Below, piece after piece: positions 20,824-33,167 of a DNA stretch of 64,000 nucleotides; within the stretch, counting starts at the first letter, position 1; every line of letters starts with the position of its first letter. The notes under the pieces were generated by a model. The model was not told the DNA's origin. It searched no databases and saw nothing but the letters and a program-made list of their open reading frames with translations. The DNA lies in NCBI GenBank assembly GCA_016098155.1, contig JAAAJB010000009.1, forward strand, positions 1,400 through 65,399, in the 5' to 3' direction. Origin of the DNA: Actinomortierella ambigua (lineage: Eukaryota > Mortierellomycota > Mortierellomycetes > Mortierellales > Mortierellaceae). A program made the position numbers and the translations under genes.

Positions 20824-23800
20824 CTAAGGCTGTAATGGCTGCTGAGGCTGCTGTTGTTGCTGTGGTGCTTGCATTGATTGCTGTGGTTGCTGCTGCTGTT
20901 GGTGTTGTTTTTGTTGTTGTTGCTGTTGTGCCAAGGCCAAGAGCGATGCAAAGTTGGGGCTATCGGGACTACAAATCTTGCGGAAGGCACCACCCTGGAC
21001 TTTTTGGAGTAGCTCACAAGGGGTACCGTCCTCGACAATGCGTCCATGGTCGAGCACGATGATACGGTCATGGCGGGCGACAATCTGGTCCAAGCGATGG
21101 CCGACGCTCAGCACGGTCGCCATCGTTCCTTCTGCGAGCTCCTTGGTCAAGATCTGGTCCAGCCGTTGCGCGGTCAGGTCCGAGACCCGCGACGCCCAGT
21201 TCTCGAGAACAACAATCTTGGGCCGGCGCAGGAGCACGCGCGCCAGGCCGAGGAGCTGTCGCTCGTTCGTGTCCAACTCGACGCGACCTTCTTCGTCCGC
21301 GTCCTCTTCGTCGTCGCTCGAGGTGTCGTCGATGCCCGGCACGGCTGCACTCATGGCCTCGGCCGTCAAGGTGTCTTCGCTGCCCATATGGTACGGGTTG
21401 TTGCTATCGCGGTTTGTTTTGCTCTTGCTCTTGCCTCCTTGGGACGAGGGCGGTGTCATCGAGGGTGACACGCCGATCGTCGAAGACAGTTGGCTCAATC
21501 GCGCGGTCGCCTGTTCCAAGGTCTCCTGTGTTTCAGCATCGGCGCCCTCGCCGCCACCGCCGCCGCCGCCGCCTGCCCCCGAAAGCTGCATCAAGGCTCG
21601 TAACCCACCCTTGGGCCCCAAGGTGGTTGGGGCCGAGGTGACATCGCGCAACTTTTGATTGGCCTTGGTACTCTTCTTGATCTTCTTGGTGGCCTTGCGG
21701 CGGGCACGTTCTTCCTCTGTCTTTGGTTTTGGCTCACGGCCCCGGCGGAAGAACCGCAGGTGTCTTCTCTTCTTCTTCTTCTTGGACGGATGCTGTGATG
21801 TGCCGTCCTGGTCGTCCTTGGAAGCAAGTGGAGCCGAGGCTGGCGTCAATAGTACTGTATCCAACTTGAGTCTGTCACTTAAGAAACTATGGAAAGAGAA
21901 TAAAATAATAATTTTTTTTTAACAAACAAACAAAAGCGACATAGACAGGAAGGGGAGGGAAGGGGAGCAAATGATATGAAATACCGTTTTTTTTCGAAAA
22001 CTTACCATGCTTGCAACACCGCGTTCAGATCAGCATCCTCAAACTCGCCACGTGGGTCCAGGTTGAACCGGACGGTGCCCTCAAAGATGGCGCTGCGCTG
22101 GGTGAGGATCGCGATCCGGGATCGAAGGTCGTGCAAGCCCATCTTGGACGTATTTATATCGATGCCATCGATCACAATCCGTCCCAGATCCAACAGACCA
22201 TGTTCAAGATCCAGCTTGGCCTTGGCTGCCATGCGGGTAGCCTTGGCCGAAGGAGATGAAGAAGGAGAGCCTTCTGCCGCCGCCACGTGTGCGAGCGCCG
22301 TTGCCCGCTGAGCTCGCATCTGCTCCTCCTCGTACGTGTCCCAGAGCCGGAACAGGCTCTGGACCATCACCGCCTTGCCACTTCCCGTCGTGCCCACGAT
22401 GGCCACCTTTTGACCCGCTGGGATATTGCAGGTCACTGGTCCGAATCCTCGCTCCTTGACTATGTCGGCTTCAGGAGGAGAAGGAGGAGAAGAAGGAGAA
22501 GGGGAAGGAGAAGGAGAAGGAGAAGCCGTCGCCTTGCCGCCATTGTCACCCTGGCTAAATCCTCCCACGGCGTTGGGGTCAGATGGTAGCGGAGGTAAGC
22601 CACGCTCTAGGTCTTGTTGTTGTGACTGTGCTGCCGATGCTGATGCTGGCACTGGTGCTGGAGGTTGCTGTGCTGGCATCTGGTTCAGGACGGACGGCGC
22701 TATCAGAGTCGACATGGTCGAGCTCGATGCGTTACTCAGATGACTGATGCCCGAGGCCATAGTATTGGCAGCCGAAATGTTGGTGCTCGTACGCCCAGTC
22801 GTCGGGTCCAATGGCTGGCTGGCGGCGAGGTTTGGAGCAGGAGGCGTCTTTGTCGTCTGCGGTTGCGGCTGTGGTTGAGCGGTAGCTGAGGGTCCTGCCA
22901 CAGCAGCTCCTCGTCCTGCCGATAAGGTGGCCGATGGCGCGCTAGCTGTGCTCTCGCCCTTTGAGCTAGAGTAGTTGCAAAACTCGATCGCTCCATCGTG
23001 AGGCCAGTTGGCTGGAGGGCGAAGCTTTTCGGATACCGTGTGTGGGGGCTCCTGGTTCTCCTTGAGCGTCAACTCTCTACCCAAACGACGGGTCCTCTCG
23101 AGCGCCCACTGAAGACGGTTGCGGATGCGACTATAGCCCTGCAAGCATGCCAGGACCTTATCACTAAACTGCAAGGTGAAGTACAGGCACAAGCCTGTCA
23201 AGGTAGGGTTCATCGTGTCAAAGTTATGCAGCACCAGCAGCGCCACAGTAAAAGGGGCAATGGCGCTGATCAGATCCACTTTCCAATGCAGCCAACGATC
23301 GGCACAGGCACCAAAGTAGACTGTCTTCAGATACACCTCCGTCTCAGCTAGGCCAGCCTTGGTCGCGCGACGTTCGAGGCCATAGCCACGGATAGTGGCC
23401 AGACCATAGAACGTCTGTCGGAACTGCTCCTTATCCATGCGGTCGGCTCGGATAGACATGCGGTGCATCTCCTTGGACAGGTTGAGACCCAGCACTGAAA
23501 CCGAACCAAACAGGAATACGAGCGCCACCATCGCTATCAAGGCCAAGGGCACCGTTAAGCCGACCACGGCCAGGATCAGGCCGATGCTGACCATGTCTGA
23601 CAGGAATTGACAAAACTCCTTCGCCAGCTTGACATCCAGACCCGTCATGTCTCGTTGGAAACATTCCTTGATAGTTGTCAGTGTCTGCTTACTGAACAGC
23701 GCTGACCCAGGCGCCTGCGAATTCGCTCGAACCTCAAAGACCATCAAGCGTGCGCGGACCACAGCCTTGAGAAGGCGCGCGTAGATGGCGTCGGCACCCG

Positions 23801-26780
23801 TTTGGGCACCCTTGCGGAAAAACAGCGCGTCCAAGAGCATGAAAAGCGTTCTCACAATGGCCATCGCGGCAAAGAGGAGCAACGATTGTAGAGGAGGGAT
23901 GGGCCATGGGCTGACTGTCCCCGTTTCGTGGTCGGGCATCCCTGGTGGCGCCGGCGACGTGGTTGTGTCGTTTGAGAGACGCATACCAAAGGCATTGTAG
24001 ACAGGCATGGTCTGGTTCTGGGAAGGCGATGTGTGCCAGGGACTGTTGTGGGCCCACAGACCAAGCCAGCTGATACGGATTACAAACAAGCCCTGGCTCA
24101 CCAAGAGGGCAAAGAAGGCGCCCAGCAAGAAAATAAAGCTGCCAGAGGAGAAGATGTAGTACATAAACGTCTGCAGGCCGACTTTAAGGCCCGCTGCGGC
24201 CTCACGGCTCTGGGTTGCATCCAATTCATCATAGTCGCTGAGGTTACTCAGCTTGTTGACGGGCAAGGCATTAGCCTTCTTGAGTTGCTGGGTATCCAGA
24301 GGCTGCTGGGCATCTTCGGCACGGCTAAGGGCGTTCGAGACGACACCCTGTCCGAGATTGGCGGGCACTGTAGAGGCACCTGGTATGACCGTCGTCGGGA
24401 AGGCGTCAGGGTTACCTGGTGCCTGCCGGATCCAGCCCTGAGCCAACACCTCACGCACTGTGCCATGACCCAGCACATAGCCCTGGTCCAGACCGACAAC
24501 ATAGTCCACATCATTCAAAAATGATCGGATATGCAGCTGGTTCGTGACTATGATTCGCGTCTTGTTGCTTGTCAATGGTCCTAGACTATTGAATCGCAGA
24601 AATGGTGTCAACCCTCCCGGTCTATTCAGGCGGCTCAAGTTGAAGATATCATGAAGTCCATGCATTAACTTACAGACAATTCTTCCAGATATACTGACGA
24701 GTCTTGCCATCGACAAAACTCAAACAGTCGTCAATCAAAATGTGCGAGGCGTCCGAGTAAACAGCGCGAGCAATAGAAATACGCTGCTTCAGCGACATTG
24801 ACCACTCCATCGACTATGCAGGCAAAGAAAGTATATCTATCGGTCAGCATCAACTTTGAGAAGAGAAAGATCCAAGAAGAAAGCAAGTTTCCACAAAAAA
24901 AAAATACCCTGTCGCCAACGATCGAGAGATCGCCTTTTGCGAGCCCTTCCAAGTCCTTGTCGAGAGCACAGGCTTCCAAGACCTGACGGTATCGCTCCTC
25001 ATTCATTTCCTGGCCAAACAAGATGGTATCGCGGACCGTACACTTGCCCGCCGTTCGACCCGACAGTCGATCACCGCCACCAATCTCCAGCCAAGGCTCT
25101 TGCGACGCATAGGCAATGTCGCTTCCAAACCCTTGTTTGCCATGGTAATAGTCCTTGCGAGGGAAGTAGGTCTTTCCGGACCGTCGGGCCATCTCACCAA
25201 TCAAAGCCAGCAGGACTGCAGACTTGCCCGACTTGCGCGTGCCCGTGATAAGCGAAATATTGCCCGGTGGGAAAGATAGGTTCAAGTCGCGAAGATAAAA
25301 CTTGTCGGGGCTGATCGCGGTCGGATCGTCATGATGGCCAGCGACAAACTGATCAGAGTATCCAAGACGACCATAATTGCTGGAGGAAGGTGAGATCTGA
25401 GGCGTGGGCATCGAATAGCCAAACAACGACAGCGCTCGCACCATCCAGTCCGGGGATGCTGACATAGCCGAGTGATGACTCTGGACGCGACTTCGGTTCC
25501 AAATGGGACGGCCACCAGCTCCACCGCCGTTGGCGTTCATGCCAGAATGATCCCCTGCACCGCTATGCCCTGGCTCTTCCATAAAGGTCTCGTTGCCAGA
25601 TCGACGCGGGTGGGTGCGGCAAAGCGGAAACTCAAAGGTCGCGTTGACGAAGCCAATGATGGGGATGTTGGCGCGTTGAGCCATCCTGTGGTCGCGAATG
25701 ACTTGAGTATCGCGGTCGTTTTCATCATGGTCCAGGTAACCGTTAATTCTCTCCAAGGACTTGACCATCGCTTTCAAGTTCATGACTACCACCGGAAGTG
25801 ACTAGTCAGCGTAGCAATCCATTAAAAAAAATAAAGAGAGAGAGGGAGAGAGAGAAGGTATTAGAATGGGTGAAGAGAAAATGTCGAGCACTTCAAAGCA
25901 ACGGCGATTCGAGAAAATGACCAGTGTCTTACGTTAATGGCGTGGGTTTGAAGATCAATCAACACAAGTGTTGTGAAGAGGATCTGTGGAGTCAGGGTTT
26001 GACCAAACAAGATAGAAAAGGAGGCAAGGATGACAAAAGCGACAAAAGCATGAATAAGGTCGCCACCCATAGGAACTGAAATCAAACTCATGAGCGGTGA
26101 ACTTTTCGCGTCTGTACGGGTTTCTTGGCGACGCGTTTTCAAGATCTTGTTCATCAAAATGTCCTCCCAGCCAAGGTACTTGATGGCTCGCAAGTTGTTT
26201 AGGAGCTGCAACATGTCAATGAAAAACAAATTAAAATAAAAGAGTGACAAAAGATTTCTGTCAGAGTTATGTATGGTCATGGAAGGTAGAGTGAAGATCT
26301 ACTACCATAGTATCCCGAGCAAGGTTGACCATTGGGTAGGGTATTACCTCGCTGATGAGAGCATTGCTACGCTCCATATCCTTAGGTCTCGGGTCAAATT
26401 TGCCGGAAAAGAGCATGCTTGCTATCGCAGAAATGGGATACCATGCCAGCACAGCAAGTGCTCCAGCCCAGGCCGAGTGACCAATGTAGAAAAAGAGCTG
26501 GATGGCTGCAATCACAATCTATGAAACGAAGGAATAATGTGAACAAGACACCCTCTTGAGCCTTTTTCAACGGCAAGTACTATCATGCCGAATCTCTCAT
26601 AATTAGAAAAGCTTATGTACCATCAGAGGATAGGCCATGACATAAAAGGACTCCTTCCATCCTTGTCCAATGTGTTTCACATCAACCGACATGAGATCTA
26701 TAAGAGGTCAATAAGGAATAACCAGTTTTGTCAACAACTTTCTCAATACTACTACGCCAGTATGTCGAAATAATGAATTA

Positions 26781-26820
<40 letters not shown>

Positions 26821-28690
26821 CTCACCGACAATGTCATACTTGATGGGGTCCATATCCTTGCGGAGCAAAAGTTTCTCGTACACCAGGCTACTGGTCATAC
26901 CCATTGACTTAGTCGCCATTCTCTGGCTCATATGAAGGCCTCGTTGGAGTACTATTGGAGATATAGAAACGGTTGAATTAACAAAGTTTGGTAATAAGAA
27001 TCAGTAAGAACATGTGTACCTACTCTGGTATATTCCCCATAGGTAAAAAAAAAATGACCTACCTGCAGAACGAACAACAAGAGATAGACCTAGCACTGCC
27101 ACATAGACTAGGGCCTCATTCTTCTTGTAGTCAGTAGGGTCTTGAATGTAACCGAGGAGCGTGAAGATGACCATTGGAGGAACAAGACCCAGCAAGCACC
27201 ACACAATTGCCCAGATAAATTGCTGCCACAAGGTCAAAGAGAAAAGGGTGAACATGGTGCTCAAGACTGTCGTATCCCTGGTTTCAAGGTGCAAAATAAT
27301 TGCTGTTAGTATTGAAATACAAGTAGTCCACCCCAGAGCAAGACGTCTTCCTGCTTAGGATGTAAGGGGAGACCTACCGATACTCGAGAAAGTCTTCAAA
27401 CACAGTCTTGATCTTGAGATCTTTGTCCATGGCCCACAGGTCGCGCTCCTGAAGCGGTTGCTTAAAGGCCTTGATCAAGACAGGGTGCAGCCAGGTGAAG
27501 GCAATCCTTGAATACAGAGAGCTTCTTGATTCGGGAGAGATGACCTATTTTGTTTTTGTGGTTGACCAAATGAAATGTCAGCAGTTGTCACACGAGTAGC
27601 ACAAAAAAATATAAAAAAAATATGGCGAGAGGGGAGCAATCGACAATAAGATGCTGTCTCACATAAATGTTCATGATTGCCTTTCTTGTATTGCGTCGCC
27701 ACTCCAGCCCCGCGGAGAAGAGAATAAGGTCGAAATTGAGATACTTACACCCTTCGACACTCGGCCGGGACCCTTCACCGGCTGGGGAGGCACAAGGGGC
27801 TTGGTGGCGAGGGTGAGAGCGCCCATGGAGATGGAGAGAAGGGTCGAGACTGCAATGACCTTATCATCCATGCTCCACTCGTCCACATCGCGCGTGAAAT
27901 CGTGCTGGACAAAGTGCAGCACGCCCATTATGGCTGTGGCGAGGTAAATAATATCCAGATGAGTGATAATTTTGTAAGGGCTTGACCGACGAGGGTGGGC
28001 CAAAGCAACGAAGGACAGGAGAGCGGCGTAGGCCTAAAGGAGTGGCCACATTTTTCACCGCCCAAGAGATACCGAAGTTATCCGGAAAAAGGTTTGTGCA
28101 TGGACAAAAGAAAGGGACAAGGGGTAAGCGTGCATGGACATAAACCGTATTAGGCATTGAGTGTCCCAGCTGGACTCGAAAAGAGAGCACGCTGTATTGT
28201 TTTTCCTTGGTGGGGTGCCCTGGGCAGGGGAAGGAAAGGGACTTACCCACAGTAGGCCGTGCATCATAGGGAGCCAAAATGGCCAGTGATCGTCAAGGTC
28301 TTTAGGCAAAAGATTGCTCCTGCTGTTACTGCTGCCACTAGAAAGCACTTGTTGATTCAATGTTTCAGCGGCCCGAAGACTAGGATCCGAGCCTCCTTTT
28401 CCTGGCTGACTGTTGTTATCATCATCGGCAATCTTGTACAAGGCCAGATAGGTATAGAGCGCAATTTGACCCATGGCACCAAGGCATCTGAGTAGCGAGA
28501 GTGGGAAAGTTCGCCTGGGCTTGAGCAAGCGGCTCTGGTCCTGGGCATCGTGCCGCGACTCTTCTTCTCCTTGGACCACGACCTCGCTCGAGAAACGATT
28601 AAACATCCGCTGTCGTTCCTGACGCCCACATTCTCCCGAGATAATTGCTAGTGAAGTGAATAGAATGATAAACGTTGGGACAACCTGCAT
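20824..28690 (-). CDS. ABCC/MRP-like ABC protein with degenerate ATPase sites
   Basis: Twelve exons (28690-28247, 28033-27749, 27544-27378, 27277-27063, 26951-26826, 26697-26621, 26518-26348, 26205-25933, 25801-24908, 24813-24674, 24585-22006, 21886-20824) join to about 2144 residues, long for the family (~1500). Order: TMD0 of about five helices, TMD1, NBD1, TMD2, NBD2, the ABCC layout of membrane exporters. NBD1 has Walker A GTRKSGKS but signature SMSLKQR instead of LSGGQ, Walker B LIDDC, and VTNQL where the switch His should be. NBD2 has Walker A TGSGKA (Ser/Thr replaced by Ala), LDTNERQ in place of LSxGQ, and VLENWAS in place of LDEAT. Only its H-loop (SVGHRL) looks normal. NBD2 also carries a ~200-residue Lys/Arg-, Gly- and Asp-rich insert before the signature, and the C terminus is poly-Gln. 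The frame extends in phase upstream to a splice site at 28741, so the true start may lie in an exon near 28.87-28.94 kb that I could not join cleanly. Substrate unknown. Confidence 0.88.
26789..26817. repeat. (AG)n microsatellite in an intron
   Basis: About 14 AG dinucleotides between exons 5 and 6 of the ABC gene. On the coding strand it is a CT tract just after the donor. Confidence 0.9.
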
Positions 28691-29852
28691 CAAACTAAGG
28701 TGCCACTCAACAGCGCCGAATGCAACGAAACGAATGTAAGTCTAATGAGCTAGTTTCATTCCAGAACCCAAAGTGTTCCTGAGAGAGGCGGGCTTGAAGG
28801 GAGAAGGGAGGGAGGGGACGAAAAAGACGAGTGCTGGCTCTGCAAAGTCTTTTTACCTTTCCGATATCAGGTGTCCTGGAGCGTCTGGATAGGGCTGCTC
28901 CATGGTGTGCAGACGCGATCGAAAAGTGGATTAACGATCAGGTAGAGGTTGAATGATGCGACTGGAATGTGAGAAAAAAAAAAAAGAGGTGAATGTAGCT
29001 CTAAAATAAAGGGGGGTTGGTTGGTTGAATGGTTGAGAGCACAAAGGTATGGCTTTTGAGAGCACACTTTAGATAGAGGGAAAGGAAAGGCCCTGTTACT
29101 GCTCACAGAACGCACCCACACCTACTCTCTTTCTCCTGTCTCTACGTCGCTCCAAAAAAAAAAGGGCTAGTGGGTTTTGTTTGTTTCTCAGACTCCCAGA
29201 AGAGAACAGACTCTGCGAAGTGAGGATGTGTGGCCAAGCATCCGCTGACGCAACACCGCAGCATGATATACACGGAACGCACCGTTACGAGTAAGCTAGT
29301 TGAGCCAACACAAGCCTGCCTACGCAGTTGAAGGTCTAGCAAAGGGGAAAAAGGACCAGGATACAACCTCAACATCTCGTTTGAACATACTACGCCCATT
29401 CTCCTCATGTCATTGGCTGACGCGAAACGCGATTTTTATGAGTTGGCTATAGCCATTCATCAGTTCCTACATGCTTCTGCGCCCGTATCGATTTGCTGTT
29501 TCAAAGTAGCTCTGTGAATGCGATTCTTTCAGTCCCAACAATGGGAAATCAGAGGCGATTGTACGAGGTCATCCATCGATTTTACGGTGCTTTTTTGCCT
29601 TCCACCGCGCATCGTATCCTCGCTCTATTGTCCCTGATTTTCATACAACACTGAATTCCGATGGGTGCCCCTTGATTTCTCGGTCGTTCGTGTCTGATAC
29701 TTTGTTCTTCGATGATTTTCGCCACCTGTAACTCCCCCTAGCGCTGCATTGCTTGCAATGCACTCGGCGAATACCACCGCATGTGGCCAAGTGACCTATC
29801 CTCTAGACTTTGCATGAATGTAGTACTCGACATTGACACTTAGTCCGAGCGA

Positions 29853-30023
29853 ATGACGGGCCAATTGTACATCAACACCGTTTACTCCAGAGGCGACAAG
29901 GCAGTTGACCACACTCTGTATCATAAGAAGCTGCAAGACGATAGTTTTTACCTTGGTCGTCGTCTGACGTATTACTTTAATTGTGTGAGAGACATTGAAG
30001 GTCTAATCAGTGACAGCAGGTAA
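29853..30023 (+). CDS. questionable small ORF (56 codons)
   Basis: ATG at 29853 opens a frame without homopolymer bias (starts MTGQLYINTVYSRG) that stops at 30021-30023. A perfect donor AG|GTAAGT lies at 30018-30025. Splicing to the AG near 30060 would extend the frame to a stop near 30195, giving about 100 residues, but the implied intron is only ~41 bases, shorter than any other here. No family was recognised. It could be a real short gene, a relic or chance. Confidence 0.18.
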   Translation: MTGQLYINTVYSRGDKAVDHTLYHKKLQDDSFYLGRRLTYYFNCVRDIEGLISDSR

Positions 30024-30517
30024 GTGAAGGGCATCAGCACCTTACTCAAGGGAAGATTAGAGAATGCTGTGCTGAAACATTACTTGGTATCAGATATGGA
30101 CTCTCCTCTTACCTCTACGGTATGAGCACCAGCTACCAGCGAAGGAGCAGCATTTCAGCCTTGGGAGGGGGAGAGATTATCGAATTTGCGATCTGATTAG
30201 AGAGACCAGACATCTTGTACGGTGAAGATGGGGTAGAGAAGAGGGGAGACAAATTGGTTCGCTTGGTTTGTGCTGCTGCTGCTGGAGAAATGTACTACCT
30301 TAATAATCAAGCGAGCCGTCGCGTGGGGCAGGGTTCTATCTCGACAAGTATGTATTCGTGAGGGACGTGAGGGATGCGCAGCGTGAACCCGCAAGGAACA
30401 CCTTGACCTACGTTTTGGGCATAGTCAATTGGCCAACCTCCCCTCCGGAGGCTTGGTGAGCTAGTTGGCTATGTGAGAGGGAGAGAGAGGGAAGAGTAGG
30501 AGGTAGACTAGATCAGA

Positions 30518-30565
30518 CTGATAGACAGACAGGCAGATAGACAGACAGATAGACGGACGGATAGA
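30518..30565. repeat. GATA/GACA-type microsatellite
   Basis: Imperfect repeats of GATAGACAGACA and related units in the upstream region of the oxodicarboxylate carrier gene. Confidence 0.85.
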
Positions 30566-30907
30566 GAAGGAAAAGAGATCTTGCAGGTTTAGGGTTCGGG
30601 TGGGCAGGCCTTCCTTCATATGAAAGGTAGATCCAAAAGACAAAACAAGCAAGAGGGGGGGAAAATGCGGGGTTGAGGTGAGGTTGCTTTTGCTGCTGCT
30701 GGCTGATAACGAGTGACAATTGAGGGGACGGGGGTCCAATCGCACACTGCTCAAAAATGACTCGAAAACCCATTTCTACTCTTTGGTACCCTGTCTCCTT
30801 TTCCGCTTCTTTCTTTTCTTTCTCTTCCTCCACTTTTTACGTCCCCTCCTCCCAACCACCCTCCCCACTCTCCTATTTTCCTTCTTCCCCTGCCTTCAAC
30901 ACACAAA

Positions 30908-33167
30908 ATGGCCACCGCTGTCAACCAAGAAAAGAAGGCACACAAGCGTAAGAAAGGAATCCCATCGTCTCGTGCTCCTCGTGCTCCTCGTGCTCTCCGC
31001 TCGCTCGTCTCCTCGACATCGTGGATGTGATGGACAGTGACAACCTGTTCCCTCTCCCTCTCCTCTTCCCCTCAACCATGCCGGGATAGACATGGACACA
31101 CGTACCGCCTTATGCCACCAGGGGACATGGAGCATCGGCAACAACAGTGGCACTACACACGTGGGATCCTCCTTTGGTTGTGTGAGAATGGCTCCGACCA
31201 GTTTGTTTTTGTGATCGATAAAGAAGGAAAGAAAAAAACACGCAAAATGAAAGCGAGGCAAGATAACGCAAGATGTGACACCACCACGGCATTGGATCGT
31301 TGTTATCTTGGACAAGTCGCATGGAGGGGGGAAGGCCTATCCGCCCAGACTATGGACCCAAGAACTTGGACCACCCTGTCGTCGCCTTCCTCTCACCACC
31401 TCCATTCCTTCTCATGGACAGTTCTTCGGAGGAGTAGGAGGAGCTCTCTCCCTTAGCGCGAACTTTCGTAAACACCAGTCAATCTTCTCAAGGAGTAGAA
31501 AGGGGAGGGAAGGGGAGGGAAGGCCGAGACCAGCACTTGTGGGAAAAATTCTCTAAATGGTCGGTCTAATGCCGATCAACCATGACTAACCCATGACCTC
31601 CCCCCCCCTCCATTCCATTCCGCGGTTCTCTCTGTTGCATGTAGCCCTCCCCTTCCAGTGGCAGTTTGTCGCCGGCGCTGTTGCTGGTGTTTCAGAGATT
31701 CTGACCATGTATCCCTTGGATGGTAAGTTCCCCAGTCCTGTTTTTTTTAGTGGCCCTCGACAGTCCCGCGCACCCCTTCCGTCGAGCCCCTATTGGAACA
31801 ATAGACGCAGATCAAGGAGGAACGAGGAATGCTTTAACCTACCTTATGACTAACACCTATCTCCAATCTTTTGGCTTTCTTACATAGTGGTCAAGACGCG
31901 CTTCCAGCTTCAGGTTGGCAAGGGTGGTGCTGATGGCTACAGCTCCATTGGCGACTGCTTCAGAAAGATCATCAAGAACGAGGGGTATGTCCCAACACAT
32001 GTTCAGGCACACGGCTCCCTTTCCTTCTAACCCCCCCCCTCCCTCCCGAAAAAAACCCCACTAGCCTTCGCCCCTCTAAACTTGTCCTTTGGTATTGTTT
32101 CATTGTTATTATTGTTATTTAGATTCGGTACACTCTACCGTGGAATCATCCCGCCGATCATGGTCGAGGCACCCAAGCGTGCGACAAAGTTTGCAACCAA
32201 CGAGCAGTACACCATCTGGTACAGGAACCTGCTCGGCGACGACTTTAACAAGCAGACCCTTGCCGTTCTGACCGGTACCAGCGCTGGTATTACCGAGGCT
32301 TTCCTTGTCGTTCCTTTTGAGCTTGTCAAGATTCGTCTCCAAGATAAGGGCAATGTAAGGAAGAAAGGACTGGGACAAGATATGAAAGAAACACCTTAAT
32401 TGGACCGTGGGATTTTTTAGGCGGTTCACCATTTCTGGGACGGAAAGAAAAAAAAAAGAGCTGACTCAGAGGTACATTTTTTGTTTCTCTTCATGAATTA
32501 GGCTGGTCGGTACAACGGAACCATTGATGCTCTTACCAAGATTGTCCGACACGAGGGTATTTTGGCATTGTACAACGGTCTGGAGGCAACTCTGTGGCGC
32601 CATGCTGCCTGGAATGGTGGATACTTTGGATGCATCCAAATTGTTCGTGACACACTTCCCGAGGCTGAGGTGAGTACCTTTTGTGTTTAAGTTGAGGCCA
32701 TGTGCTTTAGTTTGCTCCGCTTCGGGGAGAGGAGAGGGGGAAAGAGGGAGGTTATTCTAAAGCTCTCACATGCGAGTAAAATTTTCCGAGTCGCGTGCTC
32801 TTTTTCACACTAACCATGGATTGTATTTTTTTTTTCTTTCCTTCTCGAATCTCGACAGACACCAAACGGTTTGTTGGCCCGTAACTTTGTTGCTGGAGCC
32901 ATTGGTGGCACATTCGCAACAATGCTCAACACACCCTTCGACGTTGTCAAGACACGTATCCAGAACCAGCCCAAGGGCAACCCGCTCAACAAGTACAACT
33001 GGACATTGCCCGGCGTGGCCACCATCTATCGCGAGGAAGGTTTCCGCGCCCTGTACAAGGGCTTTGTCCCCAAGGTTCTGCGTCTCGGTCCCGGTGGTGG
33101 TATCTTGCTAGTCGTCTTTGACACCGTCTCCAACTTGATCCGCAAGCACATCCTGATCGACTACTAA
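30908..33167 (+). CDS. mitochondrial 2-oxodicarboxylate carrier
   Basis: Exons 30908-30947, 31645-31722, 31888-31984, 32123-32354, 32502-32669 and 32859-33167 encode 307 residues, the standard mitochondrial carrier length. Three carrier repeats are visible, each opened by the signature Pro-x-Asp/Glu-x-x-Lys: PLDVVKTRFQ, PFELVKIRLQ and PFDVVKTRIQ. Family-specific stretches include KFATNEQY and WRHAAWNGGYFG, as in Odc1/Odc2 and human SLC25A21. The protein exchanges 2-oxoadipate and 2-oxoglutarate across the inner mitochondrial membrane, linking lysine metabolism to the TCA cycle. Exon 1 is only 40 bases and is followed by a ~700-base intron containing purine- and pyrimidine-rich DNA. All phases close exactly. 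Confidence 0.95.

Larger units (their letters stand above)
28691..30907. other. 2.2-kb divergent intergenic region
   Basis: It separates the ABC gene (minus) from the oxodicarboxylate carrier (plus). At 28867-28944 a minus-strand open stretch preceded by CAG reads ASFNLYLIVNPLF and might be an upstream exon of the ABC gene, but it meets a stop before any donor in a compatible phase. One small ORF at 29853 is listed separately. The rest shows GATA/GACA microsatellite and purine-rich DNA. No tRNA was recognised. Confidence 0.5.
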
